Source: Tangfeifania diversioriginum (GTDB taxonomy: Bacteria > Bacteroidota > Bacteroidia > Bacteroidales > Prolixibacteraceae). Taken from it: 64,000 nucleotides of DNA. Made by a program: the position numbers and the translations under genes. The stretch lies in the NCBI RefSeq assembly GCF_900141875.1, contig NZ_FQZE01000001.1:1-64000 (forward strand), written 5' to 3'. The notes below the pieces were generated by a model. The model was not told the DNA's origin. It worked only from the letters and a program-made list of their open reading frames with translations, and did no database searches. Below are positions 34,038-42,790 of this stretch, in pieces. Every line of letters begins with the position of its first letter. Position 1 is the first letter of the stretch.

Positions 34038-34574
34038 CTATTTTAACCAAAGTTTTCTAAAAAAGAATGCCAACGCATATGCCCCGCCAAAAATGGCCAG
34101 CATAGTTAGAATACCTCCGAGCGAGAGAACGGCCATCCCGCTCAGTGCCGAGCCACTGGTACAGCCCCGGCCAAGTTGCGAACCGAAACCAAACAATGCA
34201 CCACCAATAATAGCTGTTATAATCCGAGTAGCGTTGGTAACCCGTGGCCCTTTTTCCAGTTTTAATCCAACCCGGTTGGCCATAACCCCGGAAAAAAATG
34301 CACCTACCAGCACACCTACAATTTCAAAAACCAGGAAATCTTTCCACGGCCCTTGTGGGTTTTGCTCTGCGTAATTTTGGTAGTAGGCAGTGTTTTCGGC
34401 ATGTTGCGGGGCAATGCCTTCAACCGAAGCCACCACAACACTTTTAACAGCGCCGCTGGCTCCCAGTCCGCGCCCGGTAATATAAATAGTTGCCAGCAAC
34501 ACAATTCCCAGCAGGAAACCTGCCAGATAGGGATTCATGTAAGGCTTTGCTTTGTTTATATTTTTTTGTTTCAT
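34038..34574 (-). CDS. YeeE/YedE sulfur transporter, other half
   Basis: The 178-residue membrane protein has about five helices and the YeeE/YedE signature LGRGCTSGSALSGMAVLSLGG near residue 135. A full TsuA-type transporter carries both the GCTSG and the GFCPG motifs in one chain. Here they are split over two adjacent genes, so the products presumably pair. An extra-membrane stretch (AEQNPQGPWKDF, ~65-80) lies between helices 1 and 2. It is 54 bases after the cytochrome b gene. Confidence 0.82.
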   Translation of the reverse strand: MKQKNINKAKPYMNPYLAGFLLGIVLLATIYITGRGLGASGAVKSVVVASVEGIAPQHAENTAYYQNYAEQNPQGPWKDFLVFEIVGVLVGAFFSGVMANRVGLKLEKGPRVTNATRIITAIIGGALFGFGSQLGRGCTSGSALSGMAVLSLGGILTMLAIFGGAYALAFFFRKLWLK

Positions 34575-34628
34575 GGAACTGATTTTTAAATATTCTCAAA
34601 TTACTTCATCAACAAAATCTTGAATAAC

Positions 34629-35258
34629 TCACTCCTTTTTCGCGGTTTCCTCATCTTCTTCCAAATCTTCGTAACCGGTTATCATTGCCCGTATGTTTGA
34701 AGTTGGAGTATGTCCGGTGGTTGTCATATAAACATGCACCACAAGAAATACCATGAGCAAAATAGCACCGAGTGTGTGCCAGAAAGCAATACTCTCGAGC
34801 GAAAAATCACTGACCACAACTATATCGTTCCGGTCGATGGTTTTATGAAACATGTAAAGAATGCCTGAAATAACGGTTAACGGAACCAGCACCAGTTTAA
34901 ACCCCAGGTAAACCAAACGTTGCAAAGGATTGAGCTTGATAACTTCTGTTTTTTTTGTGGGATGTTTTTCACCTTTAAACATGCCGATGGTGTAAAAACG
35001 TATTTGTTCGGCCAGTTTTTTGGTTGTTGGAATATATTGCCGCCACTCGCCGGTTACAAAATGCCAGAAAATGGCAAATACCACCAATCCGATAAGCATC
35101 CAGGAGCCCACCCTGTGAAAACGGGCAGCGTGCTCAAATCCCAGGATATGGAATGTTCCGTGAACTTCAAACCCGGTGAGCGCCAGGAAAATTATCAGTG
35201 TTGCCTGTGTCCAGTGCCAGAAGCGCTCAAAGCCTTTGTAAACATATACACTTTTCAT
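34629..35258 (-). CDS. Membrane cytochrome b (di-heme, thiosulfate-reductase/formate-dehydrogenase type)
   Basis: The protein is about 209 residues with four membrane helices. Histidines are placed for two b hemes: ERFWHWTQATL in helix 1, GFEHAARFHRVGSW, FAIFWHFVTGEW in helix 2, and SIAFWHTLGAILLMVFLVVHVYMTTTGH in helix 4. Such subunits oxidise quinol and pass electrons to a periplasmic partner. The partner here should be the octaheme cytochrome encoded just upstream. The ATG at 35258 (MKSVYVYKG) is preferred to a TTG 45 bases earlier. Confidence 0.85.
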   Translation of the reverse strand: MKSVYVYKGFERFWHWTQATLIIFLALTGFEVHGTFHILGFEHAARFHRVGSWMLIGLVVFAIFWHFVTGEWRQYIPTTKKLAEQIRFYTIGMFKGEKHPTKKTEVIKLNPLQRLVYLGFKLVLVPLTVISGILYMFHKTIDRNDIVVVSDFSLESIAFWHTLGAILLMVFLVVHVYMTTTGHTPTSNIRAMITGYEDLEEDEETAKKE

Positions 35259-35320
35259 CTCATTAATATTGTTTATTTCATTTGTATTCGATGTAACTCT
35301 CAATTAATTTTAATTCTTCT

Positions 35321-35342
35321 TGCCTGCCTGCCGGTAGGCAGG
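35321..35342. repeat. Palindromic repeat CCTGCCTGCC/GGTAGGCAGG
   Basis: This near-perfect 10-base palindrome (one mismatch) with almost no loop lies in the 133-base gap between the octaheme and cytochrome b genes. Similar G+C-rich palindromes are scattered in Bacteroidota intergenic regions. It could trim or stabilise the mRNA and set the ratio of the two products. Confidence 0.55.
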
Positions 35343-35391
35343 TTTGTGAACTTGAAGAATGAAAATTCATGCTCGTTTCATAATCAACTAT

Positions 35392-37005
35392 TTATTTTTG
35401 AGTTGAATTGTTATCGTCGTAATCAATAATATTCATTTCATATTTCTTTTGGCGGATAGACATAATGACACGAATGGCCGCATGAATGAGAACACCGCCC
35501 AGTGCGCCGAAGAAAAGAAGCACTCCCAGTCCGTCGAGAGGTTTATTATGATCACGTCCGGGAAGGTAAAAACCTGACAGTGTGGCCAGCCTTCCTTCAT
35601 CGGAACGTGTGTGGCATTCGGCACAGCCAACAGCTTGTTCTTTGGGCGAAACCATATGATTAACAGGCCAGTACATTTCTGTTTCCACAAAATCGTACTC
35701 CCCGCTGAAGGGCAGGCCAACCCGTTTCATCCCCGCTGCTGCTGCAGCCTGCCAGTCGAAATCTTTCCAGTAAGCACTGTCGCCTTTGCTTTCAGCAAAC
35801 ACTTTAGGCTGAATGAGGGTGTTGTATTTGGTGTCATATATTTGATCGCCGGTGTGAATTTTCACCGGATAAATTTTTGATTCAGGATCGTCGTGCGACC
35901 CAAAAAGTGTATTCATTTGCACCGGGACCGATTCAATGGTGTCTCCCAGAATGTAATGGTCAGCCGTTCCGTTAAACCACCTGTAATCGGGTTTCACATT
36001 TTTGGCCCAAACAAAAGTTCCTTTTATCGACTGGTATTCAATGGTGCTGTCACTGTTAAATTCTTTGTATGGTTCGCCATCTCTGAGATTCCCGGCATCG
36101 GACCATTTCCACGACATTTTGGTTGGATTTTCTTTTGCATAAACAGGAATGTGGCACGCCTGGCAGGAAACCTTTGCATTGTGCCGGTTCAAAATATCGT
36201 CGAAATGCGGCGTTGATGTATGACACTGCTCGCAGGTAGCACGGTTGGTATTGGTAGATGAAACCGAATACAACCGACCTTTAATCTGATGGTTTTCTGC
36301 TGTATGACAGGCCACACACGACATATCCATTCCATTAGCCGCCATGTGCACATCCACTTCCCGGCTGGTTGACAACTGTGCCACTTCCAAATCGCCATGT
36401 TTAACATTATTCCCACCACCACTGAAAAAGTGACAACTTCCGCAATTTATTTTGCCTGGAGTCCCCACTCCCTGGGCAACTTTGGTGAGGTTAACCGTGC
36501 GGTCGGGATATCCTGCTGTGGATGAACCTTTTTTGTACTCATCGCTGTTATCGTGACAAACCATGCAGTCCACATTCCGGGCATTCTCAAAGTCAAAATG
36601 ATCGTTGGTCATCCCAAAACCAATGTGACATTTTGCACACGCAAGCTCGTTTGACTGGGCTCCCAAACAGAAATTATTCAGTACATTTTTCTTTCCCGCT
36701 GAGGTAATTCCGCGCCCTTCCACATAAGAAACACGTTCCCAGTTCCAGTGAGCAGAACTCATTATCTCTTTGTGCCTTTCGGTATGGCAGCTAATGCAGG
36801 CTTCCGTAACATCCTGTGGTGTGGCGAATTCCCGCTGCAGCTCCGGTAGCTTGCTGTGGTCGATCGATGAAATCGGTTTTATCGCATACTCCTGCTTTAG
36901 CTCCTCCAGTTTCAGGTTGTAATATTCATTTTCGGTGTTGAAAATATTTATTAAAACCACAACACCTATAAAAATTAGTATAACAACAGCAATCGTTCGT
37001 TTCAT
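35392..37005 (-). CDS. otr: Octaheme c-type cytochrome, tetrathionate-reductase family
   Basis: The 537-residue protein has eight CxxCH heme sites: CISCH, CAKCH, CMVCH, CGSCH, CVACH, CEQCH, CQACH and CAECH. An N-terminal membrane anchor (IAVVILIFIGVVVLINIF) and a second hydrophobic helix near the C-terminus (GVLLFFGALGGVLIHAAIRV) hold it in the membrane with the hemes in the periplasm. Order and spacing fit the OTR family, characterised in Shewanella, which reduces tetrathionate and also nitrite or hydroxylamine in vitro. The natural substrate here is unproven. It is the first gene of the operon, with a good promoter upstream. Confidence 0.9.
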   Translation of the reverse strand: MKRTIAVVILIFIGVVVLINIFNTENEYYNLKLEELKQEYAIKPISSIDHSKLPELQREFATPQDVTEACISCHTERHKEIMSSAHWNWERVSYVEGRGITSAGKKNVLNNFCLGAQSNELACAKCHIGFGMTNDHFDFENARNVDCMVCHDNSDEYKKGSSTAGYPDRTVNLTKVAQGVGTPGKINCGSCHFFSGGGNNVKHGDLEVAQLSTSREVDVHMAANGMDMSCVACHTAENHQIKGRLYSVSSTNTNRATCEQCHTSTPHFDDILNRHNAKVSCQACHIPVYAKENPTKMSWKWSDAGNLRDGEPYKEFNSDSTIEYQSIKGTFVWAKNVKPDYRWFNGTADHYILGDTIESVPVQMNTLFGSHDDPESKIYPVKIHTGDQIYDTKYNTLIQPKVFAESKGDSAYWKDFDWQAAAAAGMKRVGLPFSGEYDFVETEMYWPVNHMVSPKEQAVGCAECHTRSDEGRLATLSGFYLPGRDHNKPLDGLGVLLFFGALGGVLIHAAIRVIMSIRQKKYEMNIIDYDDNNSTQK

Positions 37006-37061
37006 CTCATTATTTTAAACTGTTTACTAAAAAAATATTTCGAAAATATCATTTTCAGCAA

Positions 37062-37091
37062 CAAAATTATCCAAATATGTACATATACAAA
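37062..37091 (-). promoter_or_regulatory. Promoter of the octaheme operon (TTTG - 18 bp - TAATTTTG)
   Basis: On the minus strand a -33 TTTG (37088-37091) and an exact -7 TAATTTTG (37062-37069) are 18 bases apart. The -7 element is 56 bases before the ATG of the octaheme cytochrome. Confidence 0.6.
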
Positions 37092-37568
37092 TACGAAAAT
37101 TCATACAGCAGAACATGCCTATCAACGCGACTCCATAAATTTATGATTTTCAATTTAATAACTCAATATGTTTTACGACATTTAACCACAATATATATTG
37201 ATTCTAAAGAAGAAAAGTGCATTTTAAAGGGAATAGCTACACAAAACAAAAAGAACAAAAGACAACAATGTCTGAATTTATTGCAATTGGAATATTATTT
37301 TTTTAAAGCTATTCGTATGTAGCTGGGAAATCTTAAAAATTTAATTATTTTTCGATTTCCAACATTAGAACAAGACTGATAAATAATTTAATATCAATTA
37401 TTTCGTCAGATTTCGGATGATTGATTTATAAAAAATGGATTAATCAGATTAGTGAACTAATAATTAATTGTGATATTTATCCTGTTGAACAATTCATGAA
37501 CCATGTATTTTTTACTGTTTAAGAACCAATGTTTTCAATAAAATAAAATCTGTTTTAATATCCTGTTT
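37092..37568. other. A+T-rich divergent intergenic region, no convincing gene
   Basis: This stretch separates the octaheme operon from the BNR-propeller gene. An 81-codon plus-strand frame (37077-37322) has a biased, lysine/tyrosine-rich composition, no recognised motif and lies over the promoter, so it is not annotated. No stable hairpin was noticed. Confidence 0.4.
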
Positions 37569-40500
37569 ATGAGAAAAATTACATTACTTCTTTCCTTTCT
37601 GCTATTTGCCGCTTCAGTTACACTGGCAAAGAAAAACGAAAGCTCAAAAAATGAAAAAGGCGACACCATTATTACCAGCAGCCTTGTCAGCGGACTTAAA
37701 TTCCGCAGCATCGGCCCGGCATGGGCCAGCGGACGAATATCTGATTTTGCGGTTAATCCGGATAATCCAAAAGAATATTACGTGGCAGTTGCCAGCGGAA
37801 ACGTTTGGAAAACTACCAACAACGGCACCACGTGGAATCCCATTTTTGACAATTACGGCGCTTATTCCATTGGCGTGGTAAAAATGGATCCGAACAACCA
37901 CAACATAATTTGGGTTGGAACCGGCGAAAACAATCACCAACGCGCGCTGAGTTACGGCGATGGCGTTTACAAATCGTTGGACGGAGGAAAATCATTCAAA
38001 AACATGGGATTGAAAGAAAGCCGCCAGATTGGAGGCATTGTAATTGACCCGCGCAATTCCGATGTGGTTTTTGCAGCAGCCGAAGGTTCGGCCTGGGGAC
38101 CGGGCGGCGACCGCGGTCTGTACAAATCGACCGACGGCGGCGAAGCCTGGAACAAAGTTCTGGAAATAAGCGAAAATACCGGTATAAACAATGTGGTAAT
38201 TGATCCGGCCAATCCCGATATTTTGTATGCCACATCTGAACAGCGCCGCAGAACTCACTTTACCAAAATTGGCGGCGGACCAGAATCGGCCGTGTATAAA
38301 TCGACCGACAACGGCGAAACCTGGCGGAAAATCATGAAAGGATTGCCTTCAGTTCATATCGGCGGAATGGGCATCGACGTTTCGCCCGTAAACCCCAACT
38401 ACGTTTATTTAATTGTGGAGGCAGCCGAAGATAAAGGTGGGTTTTTCCGCTCGACCGACAACGGCGAAAGCTGGGAGAAAATGAGCGACCATCACTCCAG
38501 CGGCCAGTACTACAACGAAATTTTTTGCGATCCGGAGGATGTTGACAAAGTGTATTCTGTTGAAACATACACTCATTTTACCACCGATGGTGGCAAATCC
38601 TGGACTCGACTGAACCTGAGAAACCGCCATGTTGACGACCATGCGCTGTGGATAGATCCGGCGGACACTGACCACCTGATAATTGGTGGCGATGGCGGCA
38701 TTTATGAAACATGGGATGCCGGTGCCACTTTCGATTTTAAAGAAAACCTGCCCGTGACCCAGTTTTATCGTGTGCATGTGGATAACGAAGAACCCTTTTA
38801 CAATATTTATGGTGGCACTCAGGACAACAACACCATGGGCGGCCCGTCGCGCAACCTTACCCGAGATGGTGTGGTAAACGATGAATGGTATGTGACCATG
38901 GGCGGCGACGGTTTTTTTATTGCCACCGACCCCAATAATCCCGACATTGTTTACACCGAATACCAGTACGGGAACCTCTACCGCTACGATAAAAAAAGCG
39001 GCCAAACCGTAAACATCAAACCCCGCGAACGCAAAGGCGAGCTGACTTACAAATGGAACTGGAATGCACCCATGTTCGTCAGTCCACACAAAGGAACCCG
39101 TTTGTACCACGCTGCAAACAAAGTATTCCGCAGCGACGATCGCGGAGACACCTGGGAAGTTATCAGCGACGACTTGACTGCGCAGGTTGACCGCAACAGC
39201 TTTCCGGTGATGGGAAAATACTGGCCAGCCGATGCGGTGGTGAAAGATGTGTCCACCTCGCAATGGGGCACCATCGTTTCGCTGGCTGAATCGCCTGTAA
39301 AAGAGGGGCTGCTTTATGCCGGAACCGACGACGGTGTAATATCAGTAACCGAAAACGGGGGTGAAAGCTGGACACAGGTGAAATCATTTCCGGGTGTGCC
39401 GGAATACACTTACGTAAGCGACATCTGGCCCGACCGTTTCGATGAAAATGTGGTGTACGCCACATTCAACAACCTGAAACGCGACGATTTTAAACCGTAC
39501 GTTTTCAAAAGCACTGACAAAGGACAAAGCTGGGAAAACATCAGTGGCAATCTGCCCGACAATGGCACAGTCCACACCATCATTCAGGATCATGTTCGTC
39601 CTGAACTCTTTTTTGTGGGAACTGAATTCGGCGCTTTCTTCACCATCGATAACGGCGAAAACTGGGTGCAACTAAAATCGGGAATACCAACAATTGCCGT
39701 TTACGACATTGCCATTCAGGAACGCGAAAACGACCTGGTGCTGGCTACTTTCGGACGTGGATTTTACATTCTCGATGATTACAGTCCGTTGCGCCAACTC
39801 AACCACGAAATGGTGGAAAATGATGCTCTTCTTTTCAATATAAAAGATGCGCAGATGTTCATTCAAACCAGCAACAAAAGCAACCAGGGCGACACTTACT
39901 TCAAAGCACCCAATCCATCATTTGGAGCAACATTTACCTACTACATAAAAGAAGTACCGAAAACACAGGAACAACTGCGCAAGGAAAAAGAAAAAGAGCT
40001 GTTTGAAAAAGGTGAACCTATTCCGCACCCCACCTGGCGTGAGTTGCAACTGGAAGAAAAAGCGGAACCATCGCACCTGATTTTCACAGTTTACGATGAA
40101 GGCGGCAATGTGGTGCGCCAACTCACGAAATCACCTTCAAAAGGGATGAACCGAATCAACTGGGATTTGCGCTATTCCATGCCTACGGCAGTGCGGGTGA
40201 ACAACGGTTTTAATCCCGCATCGGGAGGAAACCGTGGCAACGGAATTCTAGTTCTGCCCGGTAACTATTCGGTGGATATGAAACTCTGGCACGAAGGCGA
40301 AATCACCAACCTGGCAGGTCCTGTTGATTTCAGTGTAAAAAAACTGAACCTCGCTACATTGCCTGCTGTAGATTACAGCGAAAATGTGGAATTCAACGAA
40401 AAGGCAAGCAAACTGGCCATTGCCATGGTGGGCAGCAACCGCCTCATCGACGAGCTGATTTCGAAAGTAGAACACTTCAAGGAAGCGATTTATTCCACAC

Positions 40501-40850
40501 CCGAAGCCAGCCAGCAACTCATGGACAAAGCCCGCGAACTTGGGAAAGAACTGGAAAAACTGAACTTCAAAATGAACGGCGTTCCGGCCAAAGCCAGTGG
40601 CGAAGAAGTACCGCCGGCACAGGTTCCGCTGTACGACCGTTTAGGACACGTTACCCGCGCAACAGCCAGCTCTACCAGCGGATTAACCACCACCCAGATT
40701 GAAGGATTCGAAATTCTGGAAGAAGAATTTCCACCGGTACTGAATGCGCTAAAACGAATTGTAGACCAGGACATTCCGGCCATGGAAGCCGAACTGAACA
40801 AATTGAATGCTCCGTGGACCCCCGGACGATTGCCGGTTTGGAACAAATAA
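37569..40850 (+). CDS. Secreted BNR/sortilin-type beta-propeller protein
   Basis: The 1093-residue protein has a signal peptide (MRKITLLLSFLLFAASVTLA). About residues 45-760 hold two beta-propellers marked by about eleven BNR/Asp-box motifs, such as TTNNGTTW, SLDGGKSF, STDGGEAW, STDNGETW, TENGGESW, STDKGQSW and TIDNGENW. The remainder has an extended region with a charged helix (KTQEQLRKEKEKELFEKGE) and a beta-rich part, then a helical C-terminus. The VPS10/sortilin-like layout is common in Bacteroidota and often labelled glycosyl hydrolase. No catalytic residue set could be identified, so substrate and activity are unknown. A terminator follows. Confidence 0.8.
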   Translation: MRKITLLLSFLLFAASVTLAKKNESSKNEKGDTIITSSLVSGLKFRSIGPAWASGRISDFAVNPDNPKEYYVAVASGNVWKTTNNGTTWNPIFDNYGAYSIGVVKMDPNNHNIIWVGTGENNHQRALSYGDGVYKSLDGGKSFKNMGLKESRQIGGIVIDPRNSDVVFAAAEGSAWGPGGDRGLYKSTDGGEAWNKVLEISENTGINNVVIDPANPDILYATSEQRRRTHFTKIGGGPESAVYKSTDNGETWRKIMKGLPSVHIGGMGIDVSPVNPNYVYLIVEAAEDKGGFFRSTDNGESWEKMSDHHSSGQYYNEIFCDPEDVDKVYSVETYTHFTTDGGKSWTRLNLRNRHVDDHALWIDPADTDHLIIGGDGGIYETWDAGATFDFKENLPVTQFYRVHVDNEEPFYNIYGGTQDNNTMGGPSRNLTRDGVVNDEWYVTMGGDGFFIATDPNNPDIVYTEYQYGNLYRYDKKSGQTVNIKPRERKGELTYKWNWNAPMFVSPHKGTRLYHAANKVFRSDDRGDTWEVISDDLTAQVDRNSFPVMGKYWPADAVVKDVSTSQWGTIVSLAESPVKEGLLYAGTDDGVISVTENGGESWTQVKSFPGVPEYTYVSDIWPDRFDENVVYATFNNLKRDDFKPYVFKSTDKGQSWENISGNLPDNGTVHTIIQDHVRPELFFVGTEFGAFFTIDNGENWVQLKSGIPTIAVYDIAIQERENDLVLATFGRGFYILDDYSPLRQLNHEMVENDALLFNIKDAQMFIQTSNKSNQGDTYFKAPNPSFGATFTYYIKEVPKTQEQLRKEKEKELFEKGEPIPHPTWRELQLEEKAEPSHLIFTVYDEGGNVVRQLTKSPSKGMNRINWDLRYSMPTAVRVNNGFNPASGGNRGNGILVLPGNYSVDMKLWHEGEITNLAGPVDFSVKKLNLATLPAVDYSENVEFNEKASKLAIAMVGSNRLIDELISKVEHFKEAIYSTPEASQQLMDKARELGKELEKLNFKMNGVPAKASGEEVPPAQVPLYDRLGHVTRATASSTSGLTTTQIEGFEILEEEFPPVLNALKRIVDQDIPAMEAELNKLNAPWTPGRLPVWNK

Positions 40851-40878
40851 GTTGAGAGCTGATAGAAATTTGAGAAAT

Positions 40879-40909
40879 AAAAAAAGCCCGGCAAAACCGG
40901 GCTTTTTTT
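40879..40909 (+). terminator. Strong Rho-independent terminator after the BNR gene
   Basis: AAAAAAGCCCGG pairs with CCGGGCTTTTTTT around a CAAAA loop. The symmetric A/T flanks would let it act on both strands. Confidence 0.9.
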
Positions 40910-40995
40910 ATGGTACCGGTTATTTCCCGTGAAGAGATGCCCATGGCACGATCCCCGATTGGTAATTTTTAAATACTTTTAAAAGAAAAATTGAA

Positions 40996-41931
40996 ATGAA
41001 AAGTTCAGGTTTTATTTTCCTCTTAATTTTGATTGCCGCCAATCTGTTTGCCCAAACACCCGACACCATCCGAACCAAAAAACCGGAAGTTTTGCCGCGC
41101 TGGACACTTTATGTTCCCGGCGCATCCTATTATTATCAGAAAAATTACCTGAAAGGAACTGCTTTTGCTGCATTGGAGATTGGCGGTGTTTACCTGGGAA
41201 TAAAACACGGTTCAACCTTGAAAACCAATAGTAACAGTCCGTATTACAACTATCCGCTTTTTCTGGGGCTACAGGCTTTCCAAACCGAAAAACTGACCAA
41301 TTTCAAAAATCAGCTTGAAGTGATAAAATACCACAACCCGGGTTTTCGCTACCATGATATTTCGGAAAAGGATTTGTACCTGGCGCCATTCAAACTGGAA
41401 AACATTGCCACCCCCATCACGGGCGGAATGGTACTTTTGGCGAGTGTATTTTTGGGACTGGAAAAACATTTTGAAAAGCACACACTTTCCGAGGTGGAAC
41501 AAATGTATTTCCTGAACCGCTACATCCCACGAAACAATGCTCTGGCAGCCTTCGGAACCACTTCGCTGGCCATGAGCTGGGCGGCGGGAGTGGGCGAAGA
41601 ATACGTTGTCCGTAACTACATGATGCCCATCCTCGACTACAAATACGGGCAAACCAAAGGACTCATCTTTTCGAGTGTTGCATTTGGCGCGCTGCATTTC
41701 ACTAACCTTGCGTTTGCCGAAAATCCTGACTTTAAATCCACCCTGCTGCAGGTTGGGCAAGCCACTGTTTTGGGTTTCTTCCTGGGAAGAGACGTTCAAA
41801 AAAGGGGCTACAACATTGGACCAGCGGTGGCCGCACACATGTGGTACGATGCCGTTTTGATGCTGGGTTCGTTTTTAATCAATCCCGAGGAGAATTTTCT
41901 GGGCGTGAATGTTCGGTTGGGGATTAAATAA
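40996..41931 (+). CDS. CPBP-family intramembrane protease with N-terminal signal sequence
   Basis: The 311-residue protein carries the three CPBP (CAAX protease/bacteriocin-processing) motifs: EEYVVR at 201-206, FGALH at 230-234 and HMWYD at 281-285. They supply the catalytic glutamates and histidines in membrane helices. The N-terminus looks like a cleavable export signal (FIFLLILIAANLFAQ). It is followed by a PGASYYYQKNYLKG segment resembling the P-G-x-x-Q-x-Y repeat of DUF5683-type membrane proteins. Such a front part is unusual for CPBP enzymes. Substrate unknown. Confidence 0.82.
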   Translation: MKSSGFIFLLILIAANLFAQTPDTIRTKKPEVLPRWTLYVPGASYYYQKNYLKGTAFAALEIGGVYLGIKHGSTLKTNSNSPYYNYPLFLGLQAFQTEKLTNFKNQLEVIKYHNPGFRYHDISEKDLYLAPFKLENIATPITGGMVLLASVFLGLEKHFEKHTLSEVEQMYFLNRYIPRNNALAAFGTTSLAMSWAAGVGEEYVVRNYMMPILDYKYGQTKGLIFSSVAFGALHFTNLAFAENPDFKSTLLQVGQATVLGFFLGRDVQKRGYNIGPAVAAHMWYDAVLMLGSFLINPEENFLGVNVRLGIK

Positions 41932-41963
41932 AGTAAATTTAAAAACTTATAAAAAGGATTGAT

Positions 41964-42131
41964 ATGATAACACATGAAGAATATATAAAAGCAAATTTAG
42001 TTGTTGAATCTTTAATTGATAAAGTGAATGATTCAACACCGCATTACAGCGAAATAATGAAAAAATTTCTGGCTGCTTCTGATATAGTTGAAGCTTATGA
42101 AGAAATTTACTTCTCTCTAAATAGCAGGTGA
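41964..42131 (+). CDS. Possible small protein, 55 residues
   Basis: An ATG-started frame lies 32 bases after the CPBP gene, with AAAAAGG seven bases upstream of the ATG as a possible ribosome-binding site. The product is helical and acidic (MITHEEYIKANLVV..., ending ...EEIYFSLNSR), without cysteine or signal. Codons look plausible for a gene. No family is recognised. It could be co-transcribed with the protease gene. Confidence 0.4.
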   Translation: MITHEEYIKANLVVESLIDKVNDSTPHYSEIMKKFLAASDIVEAYEEIYFSLNSR

Positions 42132-42284
42132 ATTCCACCCCAAAATTAAAAATCTTGGTAAAAAGAATATAAATCCTCAGCAACCAAATATTAAACTACA
42201 TTCCAATGAATCAGTATTTTAAATAACCATAATCGCTGAAAATATTTTTCAAACTAAAATTATTAGTAAAATAACTATAAAACA

Positions 42285-42317
42285 TAGTTGCAAAACTAAA
42301 AAATGTAGTTACATTTG
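42285..42317 (+). promoter_or_regulatory. BlaI-type operator overlapping the -7 box of the blaI-M56 promoter
   Basis: AAATGTA-GT-TACATTT (42301-42316) has 7-base arms, like the TACA/TGTA dyads bound by BlaI/MecI. A related half, TAGTTGCA, occurs 21 bases upstream (42285-42292 versus TAGTTACA at 42306-42313). The exact -7 element TACATTTG (42310-42317) overlaps the dyad, with a TTG 19 bases upstream, so the bound repressor would block the promoter. Confidence 0.65.
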
Positions 42318-42336
42318 TTTTGTTGTTTTTACAATA

Positions 42337-42395
42337 GTCATCCTGAACTTGTTTCAGGATCTCTAAATCAGATGCTGAAATAAATTCAGCATGAC
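42337..42395. repeat. REP/MITE-like repeat with two hairpins and GTCAT/ATGAC ends
   Basis: The 59-base element holds ATCCTGAAC...GTTTCAGGAT and ATGCTGAA...TTCAGCAT hairpins and ends in inverted GTCAT/ATGAC. Elements of this look recur between genes in many bacteria. It sits in the leader between the BlaI operator and the blaI start codon. Confidence 0.6.
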
Positions 42396-42418
42396 GTGAT
42401 AATTTATTATTCAACAAA

Positions 42419-42790
42419 ATGAAAAAGCTGACACAAAAAGAGGAGGAAATCATGAATGTCTTTTGGAAGAAGGGCCCAATGTTCGTGAAAGAACTGAAAA
42501 AAGAGTTTTCCGACCAGAAATTGCATTACAACACACTTTCCACCATTGTTCGGGGGTTGGAAGAAAAAGGCTTCATCGACCACGAACAGTTTGGAAATAC
42601 ACACCGCTATTTTGCCGCTTTGTCAAAGGAGGAGTACAAAAAGAAAACACTTGGGAACGTGGTGAAAAAGTACTTCGATAATTCGTACAAAAATGTGGTT
42701 TCGCTTTTGGTGGAAGAGGAAAACATTTCGCTGGAAGAATTGAAAAAGCTGATTGACGAAATTGAAAACACAAAATCCGACCCGAAATGA
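42419..42790 (+). CDS. BlaI/MecI/CopY-family transcriptional repressor
   Basis: The 123-residue protein has the family's N-terminal winged helix (LTQKEEEIMNVFWKKGPMFVKEL, then HYNTLSTIVRGLEEKGFIDHE) and a C-terminal dimerisation helix (VSLLVEEENISLEELKKLID). Partners of the M56 protease class cleave such repressors when a signal is sensed. It overlaps the M56 gene by 4 bases (ATGA) and has a matching dyad in its own promoter, which implies autorepression. Confidence 0.92.
   Translation: MKKLTQKEEEIMNVFWKKGPMFVKELKKEFSDQKLHYNTLSTIVRGLEEKGFIDHEQFGNTHRYFAALSKEEYKKKTLGNVVKKYFDNSYKNVVSLLVEEENISLEELKKLIDEIENTKSDPK

Noticed and set aside
37077-37322. 81-codon frame in the octaheme/BNR intergenic region
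   Set aside because: It covers the octaheme promoter on the other strand, lacks codon bias and resembles nothing known.
38409-39263. 284-codon minus-strand open frame inside the BNR-propeller gene
   Set aside because: It is antisense to strongly conserved Asp-box repeats, with no homology signal of its own.
42211-42453. 80-codon minus-strand frame over the blaI leader
   Set aside because: It runs through the BlaI operator and the REP-like repeat and into the repressor gene; composition is that of non-coding DNA.
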